This document shows, in pieces, positions 17,013 through 26,126 of a stretch of DNA of 64,000 nucleotides (position 1 is its first letter; every line of letters starts with the position of its first letter). A program made the position numbers and the translations under genes. Source of the DNA: Mycobacterium marinum (GTDB lineage: Bacteria; Actinomycetota; Actinomycetes; Mycobacteriales; Mycobacteriaceae); assembly GCF_003391395.1 (NCBI RefSeq), contig NZ_CP024190.1, positions 372,001 through 436,000 on the forward strand, given 5' to 3'. Below the pieces are notes generated by a model. It did not search any database, had not been told where the DNA came from, and saw only the letters and a program-made list of their open reading frames with translations.

Positions 17013-18665
17013 TCAGGGGATGAGGGAGCCGATGTCTTGCACAGTCGTCTGCGCTGCCGCGGCGATGGTGAGGAATTCGACCGCTCCGCCGATCGTGAGC
17101 AACCCCACCGTGGCTGCGATCGGGTACCCGAACGCATCGATGAGGTTGCCCTGCAGGAGTTGGTCGAAGAAAAGTTGGGTGCTGTACAAGGGCAACGTGG
17201 TGACAACGGCAAGCCCGATGTCGGCGGTGGGTAGCAGCACCGCGTAATCGTTTGCGACCACCGCGGTCAAGGTATTCACCACCTGTGCCGGTGACGGCAG
17301 CTCTGACAACTTGCCCAGGATGTCGGCCGGGGTTGGCAGCATGATCTCGGGGGTCGGAATCGGTTGTCCGAACATGGCTTGCAGGTCGGCGGTGAAATCT
17401 TGGATCCCTTCCTGGGTTCCCGCGGCCAGGGCGTCCACGATGGTGCCCGGGCTGACGTCGGGGAACAAGCCAAACGGCGTGCGCACATCGGCGTAGCTGG
17501 TCGAGTAGCCGTAGTTCGGGTCGCCGTAGCCCAGATTGACGATGACCTTCAAGTCCGGCTGGATCAGGTTTGCCAGCGGGTTGCCGATCACCGGAATCGC
17601 TCGAAGCGGTTCTAGCAGCGGCAGATTCTCCGTCGGGATCACGTAATAGCTGGTGACGCCCGAGTAGCCCGGCGACGTCGGCAATTCGATCGCGCTGTCG
17701 ACCTGTGCCGCGGTGAGGTCCAGATATTTGACGTGTACGAAGGGGATGCCCATCACCGCATTGAGGTCGGCGATGAAATTCAGTGGATAGCGTGGGAAGT
17801 CGGCGAATCCGTCGTATTCGAGGGTATAAATCGCGGTTGGGTAAATCGTATCGGAAGGTGTGGCGCCATAGAACGTCAAACCGAGGCTCGGCAAGGATAG
17901 GTCCGGGAAGCGGGCCAGCATTCCGCCGTTCGGGTTCATCTCGTTGCCGACGAGCACAAAGTTGAGTTGGGATGCGGTCGGTGCGCTTGGCCCCAGGGCG
18001 GCGAGCTTTTGCATCTCCAGCGATGCGATTATCGCGCTTTGTGAGTAGCCGAACACGGTGACGCTGTTTCCGGGGATGCTGAGCTGCGCCATGATCGCGT
18101 TGTCGAGAATGGTCAGGCCCTCCTCCACCGAGGCGTTGAGGGTCAAGCTCTTCACGCCGGTGAGTGGATAAAGCTCTTCCGGTGTATACAGCGGGCGCAA
18201 AATATCGGATGAGCGGACGAAAAGATTGTTGGCGGCTTGCACATACGATTCGTCGGGAATCGGAACTCCGGTGGGCCCCAAGAACAATGAGGTGAGGTTT
18301 GCCGTGAATGGCGGAATTGTGCTCGCGCTCGATACGGCCGGCGCGGCGCTGGGTATTCCCAGCGCGCCGCGCAGGGCGGCGAGGCTGGCGGCCTCGGTCT
18401 GCGCGTAGGCGACCCCCGCGGCGGCCAATGTCTGGGCGAATTCGCTGCGAAACGCCTCGACCTGTGCGAGGACGGCCTGGCACTCCCGGCCATAAACGCT
18501 GAACAGGTTGGCGATAGCCCCCGATACCTCGTCGCCGGCGGCCGCCAGCAGACTCGAGGTCGGGCCGGCCGCGGCCATGCCGGCGGTGCTGATCGCCGAT
18601 CCAATCCCGTCGATCTCGGTGGCGACCGAGGCCAGCAATTCCGGCTCAGCGAGCAGATACGACAT
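17013..18665 (-). CDS. PE protein with PE-PPE serine hydrolase domain (copy 2)
   Basis: A 550-residue type VII-secreted hydrolase. The PE domain (1-100) begins MSYLLAEPEL with a true PE dipeptide and carries YAQTE as YxxxE export signal. The PE-PPE domain has the elbow GYSQS (nucleophile S208) and YDGFADFPRYPLN downstream. The C-terminal region repeats the layout of copies 1, 3 and 4, ending in a hydrophobic GYPIAATVGLLTIGGAVEFL segment. Likely hydrolyses acyl esters or esterase-type lipid substrates at or beyond the cell envelope. Syntenic with the Rv0151c/Rv0152c pair. Confidence 0.9.
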   Translation of the reverse strand: MSYLLAEPELLASVATEIDGIGSAISTAGMAAAGPTSSLLAAAGDEVSGAIANLFSVYGRECQAVLAQVEAFRSEFAQTLAAAGVAYAQTEAASLAALRGALGIPSAAPAVSSASTIPPFTANLTSLFLGPTGVPIPDESYVQAANNLFVRSSDILRPLYTPEELYPLTGVKSLTLNASVEEGLTILDNAIMAQLSIPGNSVTVFGYSQSAIIASLEMQKLAALGPSAPTASQLNFVLVGNEMNPNGGMLARFPDLSLPSLGLTFYGATPSDTIYPTAIYTLEYDGFADFPRYPLNFIADLNAVMGIPFVHVKYLDLTAAQVDSAIELPTSPGYSGVTSYYVIPTENLPLLEPLRAIPVIGNPLANLIQPDLKVIVNLGYGDPNYGYSTSYADVRTPFGLFPDVSPGTIVDALAAGTQEGIQDFTADLQAMFGQPIPTPEIMLPTPADILGKLSELPSPAQVVNTLTAVVANDYAVLLPTADIGLAVVTTLPLYSTQLFFDQLLQGNLIDAFGYPIAATVGLLTIGGAVEFLTIAAAAQTTVQDIGSLIP

Positions 18666-18765
18666 TGGCCTCGTCCTTCCCGACGACCCAAGCTTTCTGG
18701 TCTGTTGCTGCCTTGCGAATTGCCGGCAATTCGCAATGGCGGCGGGGCGGTTTCAGTAGCCTAGC

Positions 18766-18812
18766 GGGAGCGAGAACCCCGGCGTCGCATTTTCGGGAGG
18801 AGTCTCGCCCCC
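18766..18812 (-). terminator. Long imperfect hairpin downstream of PE-PPE copy 3
   Basis: GGGAGCGAGA (18766-18775) pairs with TCTCGCCCCC (18803-18812) with one mismatch, and the loop can pair further (CCCG with CGGG). It follows the stop of the minus-strand gene at 18835-20583 by about 23 bases. No T-tract. Probable terminator or mRNA 3' end structure. Confidence 0.4.
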
Positions 18813-18834
18813 GGGCTTTACCGCTGGTAGGCGG

Positions 18835-20583
18835 CTAGAAGTCGGTGACAATGGCGCCCAAGAGCACCAGGGCTTCAAGGCCGCCCGCCAGTCCGAGCAA
18901 CGCCGCGTCGGCCGCGATCGGATACCCGATGGCGTTGATCAGTCCGATGGGATCGCCATCGACCGCCTGCTCGATCCCATCCAGAAATAGATTGACGTTG
19001 TAGGACGGAACCGTGGTGAGGCCGGCATTGATGATGTCAGCGGTAGGCAGCAGCTTCGCGTAGCTGGTTGCCAGGACGTCGGTGAAAGCGTTGGTGACAG
19101 TTGTGTTTGCCGTCTGCAGGGCATTGATGAAGCCGTCGATTGACGTCGGTGCCACCAAGCTGGCCGGCGGTGGCAACGCGATCGACGCCAGCGGATTGGG
19201 GATGTCCAGGAACAGGCGCGGGGTGGGTGGCGATGGCTGCGGTGCGACCAAATCGTATGCGGCATTGTGGAATCCCTGCTGAGTGCCGATGACCAGCTGT
19301 TGGGCGACCACCTTCGGGTCGACCTCCGGGAACAGGCCGAACGGTGTCTCGATGTTGGCCGGCGCGGTCGAGTAGCCGTACCGGGGATCTCCGTAGCCGA
19401 GATTGACGATCGTCGTCAGATCCGGTTGCAGTAGATCTGCCAACGGATTTCCGACTACCGGGATGAACCGCAGCGGTTCCAACAGTGGCAGTCGCTCGGT
19501 ATGGATCAGGTAATACGAGGTGTTGCCGGTGTAATCGGCAGACGTGTCCATTTTGATCAGGTCGCCGGGCGGAAGGGTCTCGGGATTGATCGTCGGGGTA
19601 TCGGTGTGCACGAACGCGATGCCCGCAATGGCGTTGAGATCCGACACGATGTTGAGCGGGTAGCGCGGGAAGTCGGCGAACCCGTCGTATTCGTGGGTGT
19701 AGATCGAGGTCGGATAGATCGTGTCGGCGGGGGTGGAGCCGTAGAAGTCCACGCCCAGACTGGGCAGGGTCAGCCCGGCGAAGCGCGATAGCAGGCCGCC
19801 GTTGGGGTTCATCGGGTTGGCCAGCAGTAAGAAGCCGAGTTGGTCGGCGGTCGGAGCGGTGCCGGGCGGCATGGCCGCGAGATTTTGCATCTCCAGAGAA
19901 GCGATGATCGCGCTTTGTGAATAGCCGCCGACGACGACGCTGTTGCCTTCGGCGAGCTGACCCAGGATCGCGTTGTGCAGTATCTGGACGCCCTGGCTCA
20001 CCGATATGGCCAGCGGCAGACTCTTCTCGCCGGTGAGCGGGTAGAGCTGCTCGGGAGTGAACAGTGCCTGACTTGTGGTGACACCGAATTGCGGGGTGAT
20101 GTAGTTGAAGAAGTCCGCCAGGTAGTCGGGCCCGGGCAGCGGGTTCCCGCTGCCGCCCATGACCAACGAAACCGTGGGTCCCGTCAGTGGGGTGGTGGTG
20201 ATCGAGGCGGACGGCGTGGCCGATGCCGCGGCATTGCCACCTCCCAGCAGCGAATAGGCTTGTGTCCCAAACGCTTCTAATGCGTTGGAGATTGCGGCGA
20301 CCGACGAAGCCTCGGTCTGGGCATAGGCCAACCCGGCGGCCGCCGCGGTCTGCGTGAACTGCTGATGAAACGCGGAGGCGTGGGCGACGACGGCCTGGTA
20401 CTGCTGGCCGTAACCGCCGAAGAGGCCCGCAATCGCCGTCGAAACCTCGTCGGCGGCCGCGGGCACCAGCCTTGACGTCGGGCCGGCGGCCGCGGCGCTG
20501 GCGGCGTCGATCGCCGACCCGATGCCCTCGAGATCTGCGGCCATCGTGGTGATGGTCTCTGGTTCAACGAACACGTACGTCAT
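18835..20583 (-). CDS. PE protein with PE-PPE serine hydrolase domain (copy 3)
   Basis: A 582-residue protein starting at ATG 20583; an in-frame start 36 bases upstream was rejected because the PE domain begins MTYVFVEPET. The PE dipeptide is intact, and YAQTE (87-91) gives the YxxxE secretion signal. The hydrolase elbow GYSQS places the nucleophile at S222; YDGFADFPRYPLN is conserved. The hydrophobic tail is very similar to that of copy 1, including VGLINAIGYPIAAD-like sequence, making copies 1 and 3 the closest pair. Probable secreted esterase. Confidence 0.9.
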   Translation of the reverse strand: MTYVFVEPETITTMAADLEGIGSAIDAASAAAAGPTSRLVPAAADEVSTAIAGLFGGYGQQYQAVVAHASAFHQQFTQTAAAAGLAYAQTEASSVAAISNALEAFGTQAYSLLGGGNAAASATPSASITTTPLTGPTVSLVMGGSGNPLPGPDYLADFFNYITPQFGVTTSQALFTPEQLYPLTGEKSLPLAISVSQGVQILHNAILGQLAEGNSVVVGGYSQSAIIASLEMQNLAAMPPGTAPTADQLGFLLLANPMNPNGGLLSRFAGLTLPSLGVDFYGSTPADTIYPTSIYTHEYDGFADFPRYPLNIVSDLNAIAGIAFVHTDTPTINPETLPPGDLIKMDTSADYTGNTSYYLIHTERLPLLEPLRFIPVVGNPLADLLQPDLTTIVNLGYGDPRYGYSTAPANIETPFGLFPEVDPKVVAQQLVIGTQQGFHNAAYDLVAPQPSPPTPRLFLDIPNPLASIALPPPASLVAPTSIDGFINALQTANTTVTNAFTDVLATSYAKLLPTADIINAGLTTVPSYNVNLFLDGIEQAVDGDPIGLINAIGYPIAADAALLGLAGGLEALVLLGAIVTDF

Positions 20584-20682
20584 GGGTTCGTTCGTCCTCC
20601 CAACAACCAGGGTTGGCAAGGGTGGCCCAGCTAGCCTAAGTCCGTCTCGCCGGTCTGTCGGGAGTTTGGCGCCGAGCGGCCA

Positions 20683-22335
20683 CTAGAGATACAGACTCTG
20701 CAGATCCTGGGCGATCTCGGCCGCGGCTTCCATCACCGCGATGAACTCGATCATGCCACCCAGCGCGCCCAGCCCGAACGTGGCGGCCAGCGGCAGTTCG
20801 ATCGCGGCCCGGAGATCACCCTGCGCCAGCTGGCTCAGGAACAGGGTGAGGTTGTAGGCGGGCAGGCTGGTGACGAATCCCAGACCGATGTCCGCGGTCG
20901 GCAGCAGAACCGAGTAGCCGGTCGAGACGACAGAGGCAAGCGTGTTGGCGATGTTGATCGGCGTGGCCGGCATCGGCGGCGGCGCGGGCGGCAGCACCGA
21001 CTGCACGTACGGCGGGAATTCCAGCGGAGCGATCTGGGGTGTGGTGCTCAGCGCGGTCGGCAGGGCGGCGCCAAAGTCGTTGATGCCCTGGTGTGTTCCG
21101 GCGACCAGCGCATCGGCGACAACCTGCAGGGAGACGTCCGGGAACAGGCCGAATGGGGTGGGCACGTTTGCCGGGCTCGTTGAGTAGCCGTAGTTCGGGT
21201 CGCCGTAGCCGAGGTTGACCAGCACCTTCAAGTCGGGCTGGACCAGGGCGGCCAGCGGCTCTCCGATCACGGGGATCGCGCGCACCGGGTCCAGTAGCGG
21301 CAGATTTTCGGTGCGGATCATGTAATAGGTGCCCGTCGTCGGACCTTCGGTCGGCAGCAGCGTGGCCGAGGCGATCTGTTCGGGAGTGAGGTCCGGGTAG
21401 GTTCGGTGCACCGTGAGAATGCCGAACACGGCATTGACGTCGGACAGGACGTTGAGCGGGTAGCGCGGGAAGTCGGCGAAGCCGTCGTACTCGAGGGTGT
21501 AGGTCGTCGTGTAGTAGGGATTGTCCGGCGTCGCCCCGTAGAACGGCAGACCCAGGCTCGCGACATTGAGACCGGGGATACGCGCCAGGATGCCCCCGTT
21601 CGGATTCATCTCGTTGCCGGTCAGGATGAAATTGATCTGGCTGGGGTCGGGGGCATTCGGGCCCAGGGAGATGAAATGCTGCATCTCCAGCGAGGCGATG
21701 ACCGCGCTTTGGGAATAGCCGAAAACCGTCACATGGTTTCCGGCATTGATTTCGTTCCAGATCGAGATGTCGAGGATTTTCAGGCCCTCTTGTACCGACG
21801 TCTGGAAGGGCAGGCTCTTGACGCCGGTGATCGGGTACAGCTGTTCGGGGGTGAACAGCGCCTTGGCGATCGCGCCGGGCGCAATGTGCTGAATGTAGAG
21901 CGTGTTGACGGCGTCGAGGTAGCTGGTCGAAGGAATTGGCGTTCCGGTTCCGCCCATGGCGATCGCGACGTAGTCGTTGAACACGGCCGGCACGGTCGGC
22001 GGCGAATTCGGCGAATAAAGTCCAGCGGTCGCTTCTTCTAGCAGGGCGGCGTTGTTGATTTCTTCGGCATTGATGTAGTAATTCGCAACCGTGGCCAGCC
22101 GCTGAGTGATCTGCGCGTGAAACGCGGCCAGTTGTGTGCTGATCCCCTGATATTCGGCGCCGAACGTGCCCAACAGTTGCGCGATGGCGGTCGACACTTC
22201 GTCGGCGGCCGCCGACAGGATCGCGGTGGTGGGGCCCGCCGCAGCGGCGGTGGCTTCACTCAGGGCCGAACCGATACCCGCCAGCTCAGTAGCCGCCGCC
22301 GCTATTGCCGGCGGTTGCGCAACTACGTACGACAA
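20683..22335 (-). CDS. PE protein with PE-PPE serine hydrolase domain (copy 4)
   Basis: A 550-residue member starting with TTG at 22335, supported by a strong AGGAGGG site about 8 bases upstream. The dipeptide is PP instead of PE (MSYVVAQPPA), while YINAE keeps the YxxxE export motif. The linker is short, and the PE-PPE domain has GYSQS with nucleophile S208. It lies 123 bases downstream of the ptpB stop on the same strand, so it may be read through from fadE2-ptpB. Closest in layout to copy 2. Confidence 0.88.
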   Translation of the reverse strand: MSYVVAQPPAIAAAATELAGIGSALSEATAAAAGPTTAILSAAADEVSTAIAQLLGTFGAEYQGISTQLAAFHAQITQRLATVANYYINAEEINNAALLEEATAGLYSPNSPPTVPAVFNDYVAIAMGGTGTPIPSTSYLDAVNTLYIQHIAPGAIAKALFTPEQLYPITGVKSLPFQTSVQEGLKILDISIWNEINAGNHVTVFGYSQSAVIASLEMQHFISLGPNAPDPSQINFILTGNEMNPNGGILARIPGLNVASLGLPFYGATPDNPYYTTTYTLEYDGFADFPRYPLNVLSDVNAVFGILTVHRTYPDLTPEQIASATLLPTEGPTTGTYYMIRTENLPLLDPVRAIPVIGEPLAALVQPDLKVLVNLGYGDPNYGYSTSPANVPTPFGLFPDVSLQVVADALVAGTHQGINDFGAALPTALSTTPQIAPLEFPPYVQSVLPPAPPPMPATPINIANTLASVVSTGYSVLLPTADIGLGFVTSLPAYNLTLFLSQLAQGDLRAAIELPLAATFGLGALGGMIEFIAVMEAAAEIAQDLQSLYL

Positions 22336-22458
22336 CGCGCTGTCCCTCCTGGCAAGCGGGGGCGGTTACTCACCCGCAATGCCGGTACCCGTTGAGCGTA
22401 AAGCGATTCCACGCTCGCGTTCGGGCTTTTGGAGCAATCAGCGCCGACCCGTGGTGCG

Positions 22459-23289
22459 TCAGCCGAGCAACGCGCTGCGCAGCTGGTGCCGGTCGGCTTC
22501 GGTGATGCCGGAGTCGGCCAGATAGCCATCCAGTGAGCCGAAAGTCTCGTCGATTGTCTGCCATGCCGCGGCCAGGTATTCGGGGCGGACGCCGAGGACG
22601 CCATCGGATAACCGGGCCTTGGTGAAGGTCACTACCTCGGGCGTCAGTTCGACGTCGGTGCGCTCTCGGATCATTTCCGAGATCCGGTCACGCAGCTGCG
22701 GCACCGCGTCGTTGCTGCGCAGGTAATCCGCCAGGATCACGTCGCGGTCCACGCCGACGGCTTCGAGCACCGTGGCGACCACAAAGCCGGTGCGGTCTTT
22801 GCCGGCAAAGCAGTGCGTGAGCACCGGGCGCCCCGCGGCCAGCAGCGTGAACACGCGGTGTACCGCGCGCTGGGCCCCGGTGCGCATCGGGAATTGCCGG
22901 TATTCGTCGGCCATGTAGCGGGCGGCGACCTGATCGATCGCCTCGCTGGATTCGCCCGCGTCGCCGTCGGTCAGGAGTCGTTTGAACGCCGTCTCATGGG
23001 GCGCGTTGTCGTCGGTGCCGGCTTGGTCGTCGGCGAGATCGGGAAACGGCAACAGGTGGATGTCGACCCCGGCCGGCACCTGCCCCGGACCGCGCCGGGC
23101 GACCTCGCGCGACGAGCGCAGGTCGGCGACGTCGGTGATCTTGAATCGGCGTAGGGCGGCACGGCCCTGATCGTCAAGACCGCTCAGCTCGCTGGACCGG
23201 AACAGCCGTCCCGGGCGAAGCGCCGCCGTGCTGTCGGCAACGTCGCGAAAATTCCAGGCGCCCGGAAGTTCGGGACCGGTCTCAGCCAT
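22459..23289 (-). CDS. ptpB: Protein tyrosine/lipid phosphatase PtpB
   Basis: A 276-residue secreted-type phosphatase orthologous to M. tuberculosis PtpB (Rv0153c). The P-loop HCFAGKDRTG has its catalytic cysteine at residue 160 and the arginine five residues later, matching the known family numbering. In pathogenic mycobacteria PtpB acts in the host cell on phosphotyrosine and phosphoinositide substrates. No classical signal peptide is visible. ATG 23289 is preferred over an earlier in-frame start, because the shorter form has the usual length. It overlaps the fadE2 end by 8 bases, implying an operon. Confidence 0.94.
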   Translation of the reverse strand: MAETGPELPGAWNFRDVADSTAALRPGRLFRSSELSGLDDQGRAALRRFKITDVADLRSSREVARRGPGQVPAGVDIHLLPFPDLADDQAGTDDNAPHETAFKRLLTDGDAGESSEAIDQVAARYMADEYRQFPMRTGAQRAVHRVFTLLAAGRPVLTHCFAGKDRTGFVVATVLEAVGVDRDVILADYLRSNDAVPQLRDRISEMIRERTDVELTPEVVTFTKARLSDGVLGVRPEYLAAAWQTIDETFGSLDGYLADSGITEADRHQLRSALLG

Positions 23290-24502
23290 GGGAGGTGACC
23301 GCCGCCGCGAACGCGGATTTTTCCCGTCCGAGTTCGGCACGTGCGATGGATCGCATGTGTACCTCGTCGGGGCCGTCGAAAATTCGCATCGCGCGATGCC
23401 AGCTGTACAGCCGGGCCAGCGGGGTGTCGTTGCTGACGCCCGCGGCGCCGTGCACCTGGATGGCGCGGTCGATGACGTCGCAGGCCACCTGAGGGGCCAC
23501 CGCCTTGATCATCGCCACAAGATGGCGGGCCTCCTTGTTGCCGTGCCGGTCGATCGTCCACGCCGCCTTCTCGCACAGCAGTCTGGCCTGGTCGATCTCG
23601 TTGCGGGATTTGGCGATCGCCTGCTGCACCACGCCCTGCTCGGCCAGCGGCCGGCCGAATGCCACCCGGTTGCGGGCGCGGTCCACCATGAGCGCCAACG
23701 CGCGTTCGGCCCCGCCCAGCGCTCGCATGCAGTGGTGGATGCGCCCTGGTCCCAGGCGCGCCTGCGCGATCGCGAACCCGGTTCCCTCTTCGCCGAGCAA
23801 ATTGGTGGCCGGCACCCGGACGTTGTCGTATTCCACCTCGCAGTGGCCGTGCTGATCCTGCCAGCCGAACACCGGCGTCGACCGGGCGATCGTCACCCCC
23901 GGGGTATCAGTCGGGACCAGGATCATCGACTGTTGCTGATGGGCGGCCGCGTCGGGGTTGGTGCGGCCCATCACGATGAGGATCTTGCAGCGGGGATCGG
24001 CGGCACCCGACGTCCACCACTTGCGGCCGTTGATGATGTAGTCGGCGCCGTCACGCGAGATGGTGGTCTCGATGTTGCGGGCATCACTGCTGGCCACCGC
24101 CGGCTCGGTCATGGAGAAGGCGCTGCGGATCTCGCCGTGCAGCAACGGGTCCAGCCACTGCCTGCGCTGCTCGTCGGTGCCGAACATGTGCAGGATCTCC
24201 ATGTTTCCGGTGTCGGGCGCCGCGCAATTGAGTGCCTCTGGCGCGATCTCGAGACTCCACCCGGTCAGCTCGGCCAGCGGCGCGTATTCCAGGTTGGTCA
24301 GGCCGGACTCGGCCGGGAGAAACAGGTTCCACAGGCCGCGCGCCTTGGCGTTGGCCTTGAGTTCCTCGACGACCGGCGGGACGGTGTGATCGTGCGGACC
24401 GGCGTCTTCGCGGTACTTGTCGTAATCCGCCTCGGCCGGAAATACGTATTCCGTCATGAAGTCGGACAACCGCTGGTGGTAATCGATGGCCTTGGCCGAC
24501 AT
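23282..24502 (-). CDS. fadE2: Acyl-CoA dehydrogenase FadE2 (ACAD10/11-like)
   Basis: FAD-dependent alpha,beta-desaturation of an acyl-CoA; about 406 residues. Typical motifs are the FAD/substrate block FSMTEPAVASSD, INGRKWWTSGA and RVAFGRPLAEQG. The C-terminal catalytic block reads FDGPDEVH, the arrangement of ACAD10/11-type enzymes, with aspartate where many family members have the catalytic glutamate. The start is uncertain: ATG 24502 matches the expected domain start, while ATG 24514 and GTG 24532 are in frame upstream. It overlaps ptpB by 8 bases. Chain-length preference unknown. Confidence 0.9.
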   Translation of the reverse strand: MSAKAIDYHQRLSDFMTEYVFPAEADYDKYREDAGPHDHTVPPVVEELKANAKARGLWNLFLPAESGLTNLEYAPLAELTGWSLEIAPEALNCAAPDTGNMEILHMFGTDEQRRQWLDPLLHGEIRSAFSMTEPAVASSDARNIETTISRDGADYIINGRKWWTSGAADPRCKILIVMGRTNPDAAAHQQQSMILVPTDTPGVTIARSTPVFGWQDQHGHCEVEYDNVRVPATNLLGEEGTGFAIAQARLGPGRIHHCMRALGGAERALALMVDRARNRVAFGRPLAEQGVVQQAIAKSRNEIDQARLLCEKAAWTIDRHGNKEARHLVAMIKAVAPQVACDVIDRAIQVHGAAGVSNDTPLARLYSWHRAMRIFDGPDEVHMRSIARAELGREKSAFAAAVTSHG

Positions 24503-24568
24503 CGCGAAGTCCATTCCGCCACCATAGGACACGTGTCACGGCGCTGATTCTTAGGTCGTCAACGCGAC

Positions 24569-24617
24569 ACTTAAACGTCTGCCAAGACACCCCGTTGGGT
24601 ATCGCAATGGTTTAAGT
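24569..24617. repeat. Widely spaced 8-bp inverted repeat in the fadE2/DUF559 intergenic region
   Basis: ACTTAAAC (24569-24576) and its exact reverse complement GTTTAAGT (24610-24617) flank 33 bases in the divergent promoter region. A separate 10-bp palindrome, GACACGTGTC, lies at 24528-24537 near the fadE2 start. Possible operator half-sites. Confidence 0.35.
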
Positions 24618-24656
24618 CTGGGCGGGGCTGTCGGCGGGTCCTGCCAGGGTCTGGTC

Positions 24657-25535
24657 ATGGACGCCAGGGCTGCCAGGGCCGCCAGGAACGAAGACGTGTT
24701 CGTGGGCAGCGAGGCGGTGCGGCGGGGGAGGCTGAGCCCGTATCGGCTGCGAACCGAATTCCGCGCCATCTACCCCGACGTCTACCTGCCCGCCCACGCC
24801 GCACCGTCGTTTCGAACGCGCTGCAAGGCGGCGTGGCTATGGACGGGCCGGCGGGGCGTGCTGGCCGGGCTCGCGGCCGCCGGGTTGCATGGCTCGGACT
24901 GGATCGGCGACGACGAGCCGGTCGAGTTGATCTGGCGCAACCCCCATCCCCCGGCCGGGGTGATCACGCGCAATCTGCGAATCGAGCCCGACGAGGTGAC
25001 GCGTGTTGCCGGGCTGGCGGTGACCACGCTGGCGCGGACGGCCTTTGACCTGGGGCGGCAGCTACCCGGCGGCGAGTCGGTGGCGCGGCTGGACGCGTTG
25101 ATGCGCGCGACGGCGTTCTCCGGCGAGGATGTGCTGCTGCTCGCCAAGCGGTACTCGGGAGCGCGCGGGCTGCGGCGGCTGCGCGCCACGCTTCCGCTGG
25201 TCGACGCGGGCGCCGCCTCGCCCCGGGAAACCTGGCTGCGGATGGTCTTGATCGATGCGGGCCTGCCCGTTCCCGTCACCCAAATACCGGTACACCAGAA
25301 CTGGCGTCTGGTCGCAGTGCTCGACATGGGCTGGCAGACATACCAAGTGGCTGCCGAGTATGACGGTGACCAGCATCGCTTCGACCGCCGGCAATATGCC
25401 CGTGACCAGTGGCGGCTGCGCAAGCTCGACGAGTTGGGCTGGATCGTCATCCGGGTGATCGCCGGGGACGCACCCGAAGACGTCGTCCGTCGGGTCCGCC
25501 AAGCCCTGGCCCGGCGGGGCCATCGCGAGACATAA
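24657..25535 (+). CDS. AbiEi-like/DUF559 protein with endonuclease-fold C-terminus
   Basis: A 292-residue protein of a family repeated in mycobacterial genomes. The C-terminal 90 residues carry the DUF559/Vsr-like nuclease pattern: E in SPRETWLR, VLDMGW, then AEYDGDQHR and a basic helix RDQWRLRKLDELGW. The acidic residues fit a PD-(D/E)xK-type metal site. The N-terminal part resembles the winged-helix region of AbiEi antitoxin-like proteins. No partner toxin gene is adjacent. Role in defence, repair or regulation is unknown. It is not at this position in M. tuberculosis from memory, so likely accessory. Confidence 0.75.
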   Translation: MDARAARAARNEDVFVGSEAVRRGRLSPYRLRTEFRAIYPDVYLPAHAAPSFRTRCKAAWLWTGRRGVLAGLAAAGLHGSDWIGDDEPVELIWRNPHPPAGVITRNLRIEPDEVTRVAGLAVTTLARTAFDLGRQLPGGESVARLDALMRATAFSGEDVLLLAKRYSGARGLRRLRATLPLVDAGAASPRETWLRMVLIDAGLPVPVTQIPVHQNWRLVAVLDMGWQTYQVAAEYDGDQHRFDRRQYARDQWRLRKLDELGWIVIRVIAGDAPEDVVRRVRQALARRGHRET

Positions 25536-25600
25536 GCGGTTGCGACTTGCTGCGGCGTGTTCGCGCAACCGCTTCAGTGTCGTGTCGGTCGAGGCGCACG

Positions 25601-26071
25601 ATGAACCCCATGACTGAGAGCCGGCCGCCATTTCCGCCGTTCACCTTCGAAACCGCTACCCAGAAGGTCCAAGCCGCCGAGGACGCGTGGAATACCCGCG
25701 ACCCGCAGCGGGTCAGCCTGGCCTACACGGTGGACTCGCGGTGGCGAAACCGCGACGAGTACGTCGTCGGCAGGGAACAGATCGTCGCCTTCTTGACCCG
25801 CAAGTGGCAGCGCGAACTCGACTACTCGCTGCGAAAGAGCCTGTGGAGCTTCGGTGAGGACCGCATTGCGGTGCGGTTCCAGTACGAGTCGCGTGATGCC
25901 ACGGGACAGTGGTACCGCAGTTACGGAAACGAACTGTGGGAATTCACCCCCTCGGGGCTGATGGCCCGCCGCGAGGCGAGCATCAACGATGTGGCGATCA
26001 CCGAATCGCAGCGACGCTTCTTCGGCCCGCGACCGGCCGCTGAGCACGGCCAAGAGATCCCGATGTGGTGA
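25601..26071 (+). CDS. DUF1348 NTF2-like protein
   Basis: A 156-residue protein matching DUF1348, an NTF2-like fold: KVQAAEDAWNTRDPQRV, then SRWRNRDEYVVGREQIVAFL and the late strand block SYGNELWEF followed by MARREASINDVAI. Start ATG 25601 (or ATG 25610). The family is common in bacteria with no established function; the fold suggests a small-molecule-binding or isomerase-like role. It lies alone between the DUF559 gene and the pnt operon, on the same strand. Confidence 0.8.
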   Translation: MNPMTESRPPFPPFTFETATQKVQAAEDAWNTRDPQRVSLAYTVDSRWRNRDEYVVGREQIVAFLTRKWQRELDYSLRKSLWSFGEDRIAVRFQYESRDATGQWYRSYGNELWEFTPSGLMARREASINDVAITESQRRFFGPRPAAEHGQEIPMW

Positions 26072-26112
26072 GTGGCCAGCCGGTGTGACGCGGCGGAAAA
26101 CACAACGCCATC

Positions 26113-26126
26113 TTGTGGCGCCACAA
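26113..26126. promoter_or_regulatory. Perfect 14-bp palindrome upstream of the pnt operon
   Basis: TTGTGGCGCCACAA is fully self-complementary. It lies 42 bases after the DUF1348 stop and 188 bases before pntAa, in an otherwise featureless 242-base gap. It could be an operator for pntAa-pntAb-pntB or part of a terminator for the upstream gene. Confidence 0.45.

Noticed and set aside
23228..24547. Open frame of 439 codons on the + strand
   Set aside because: Antisense to ptpB and fadE2, both with recognisable catalytic motifs; the product has no family features.
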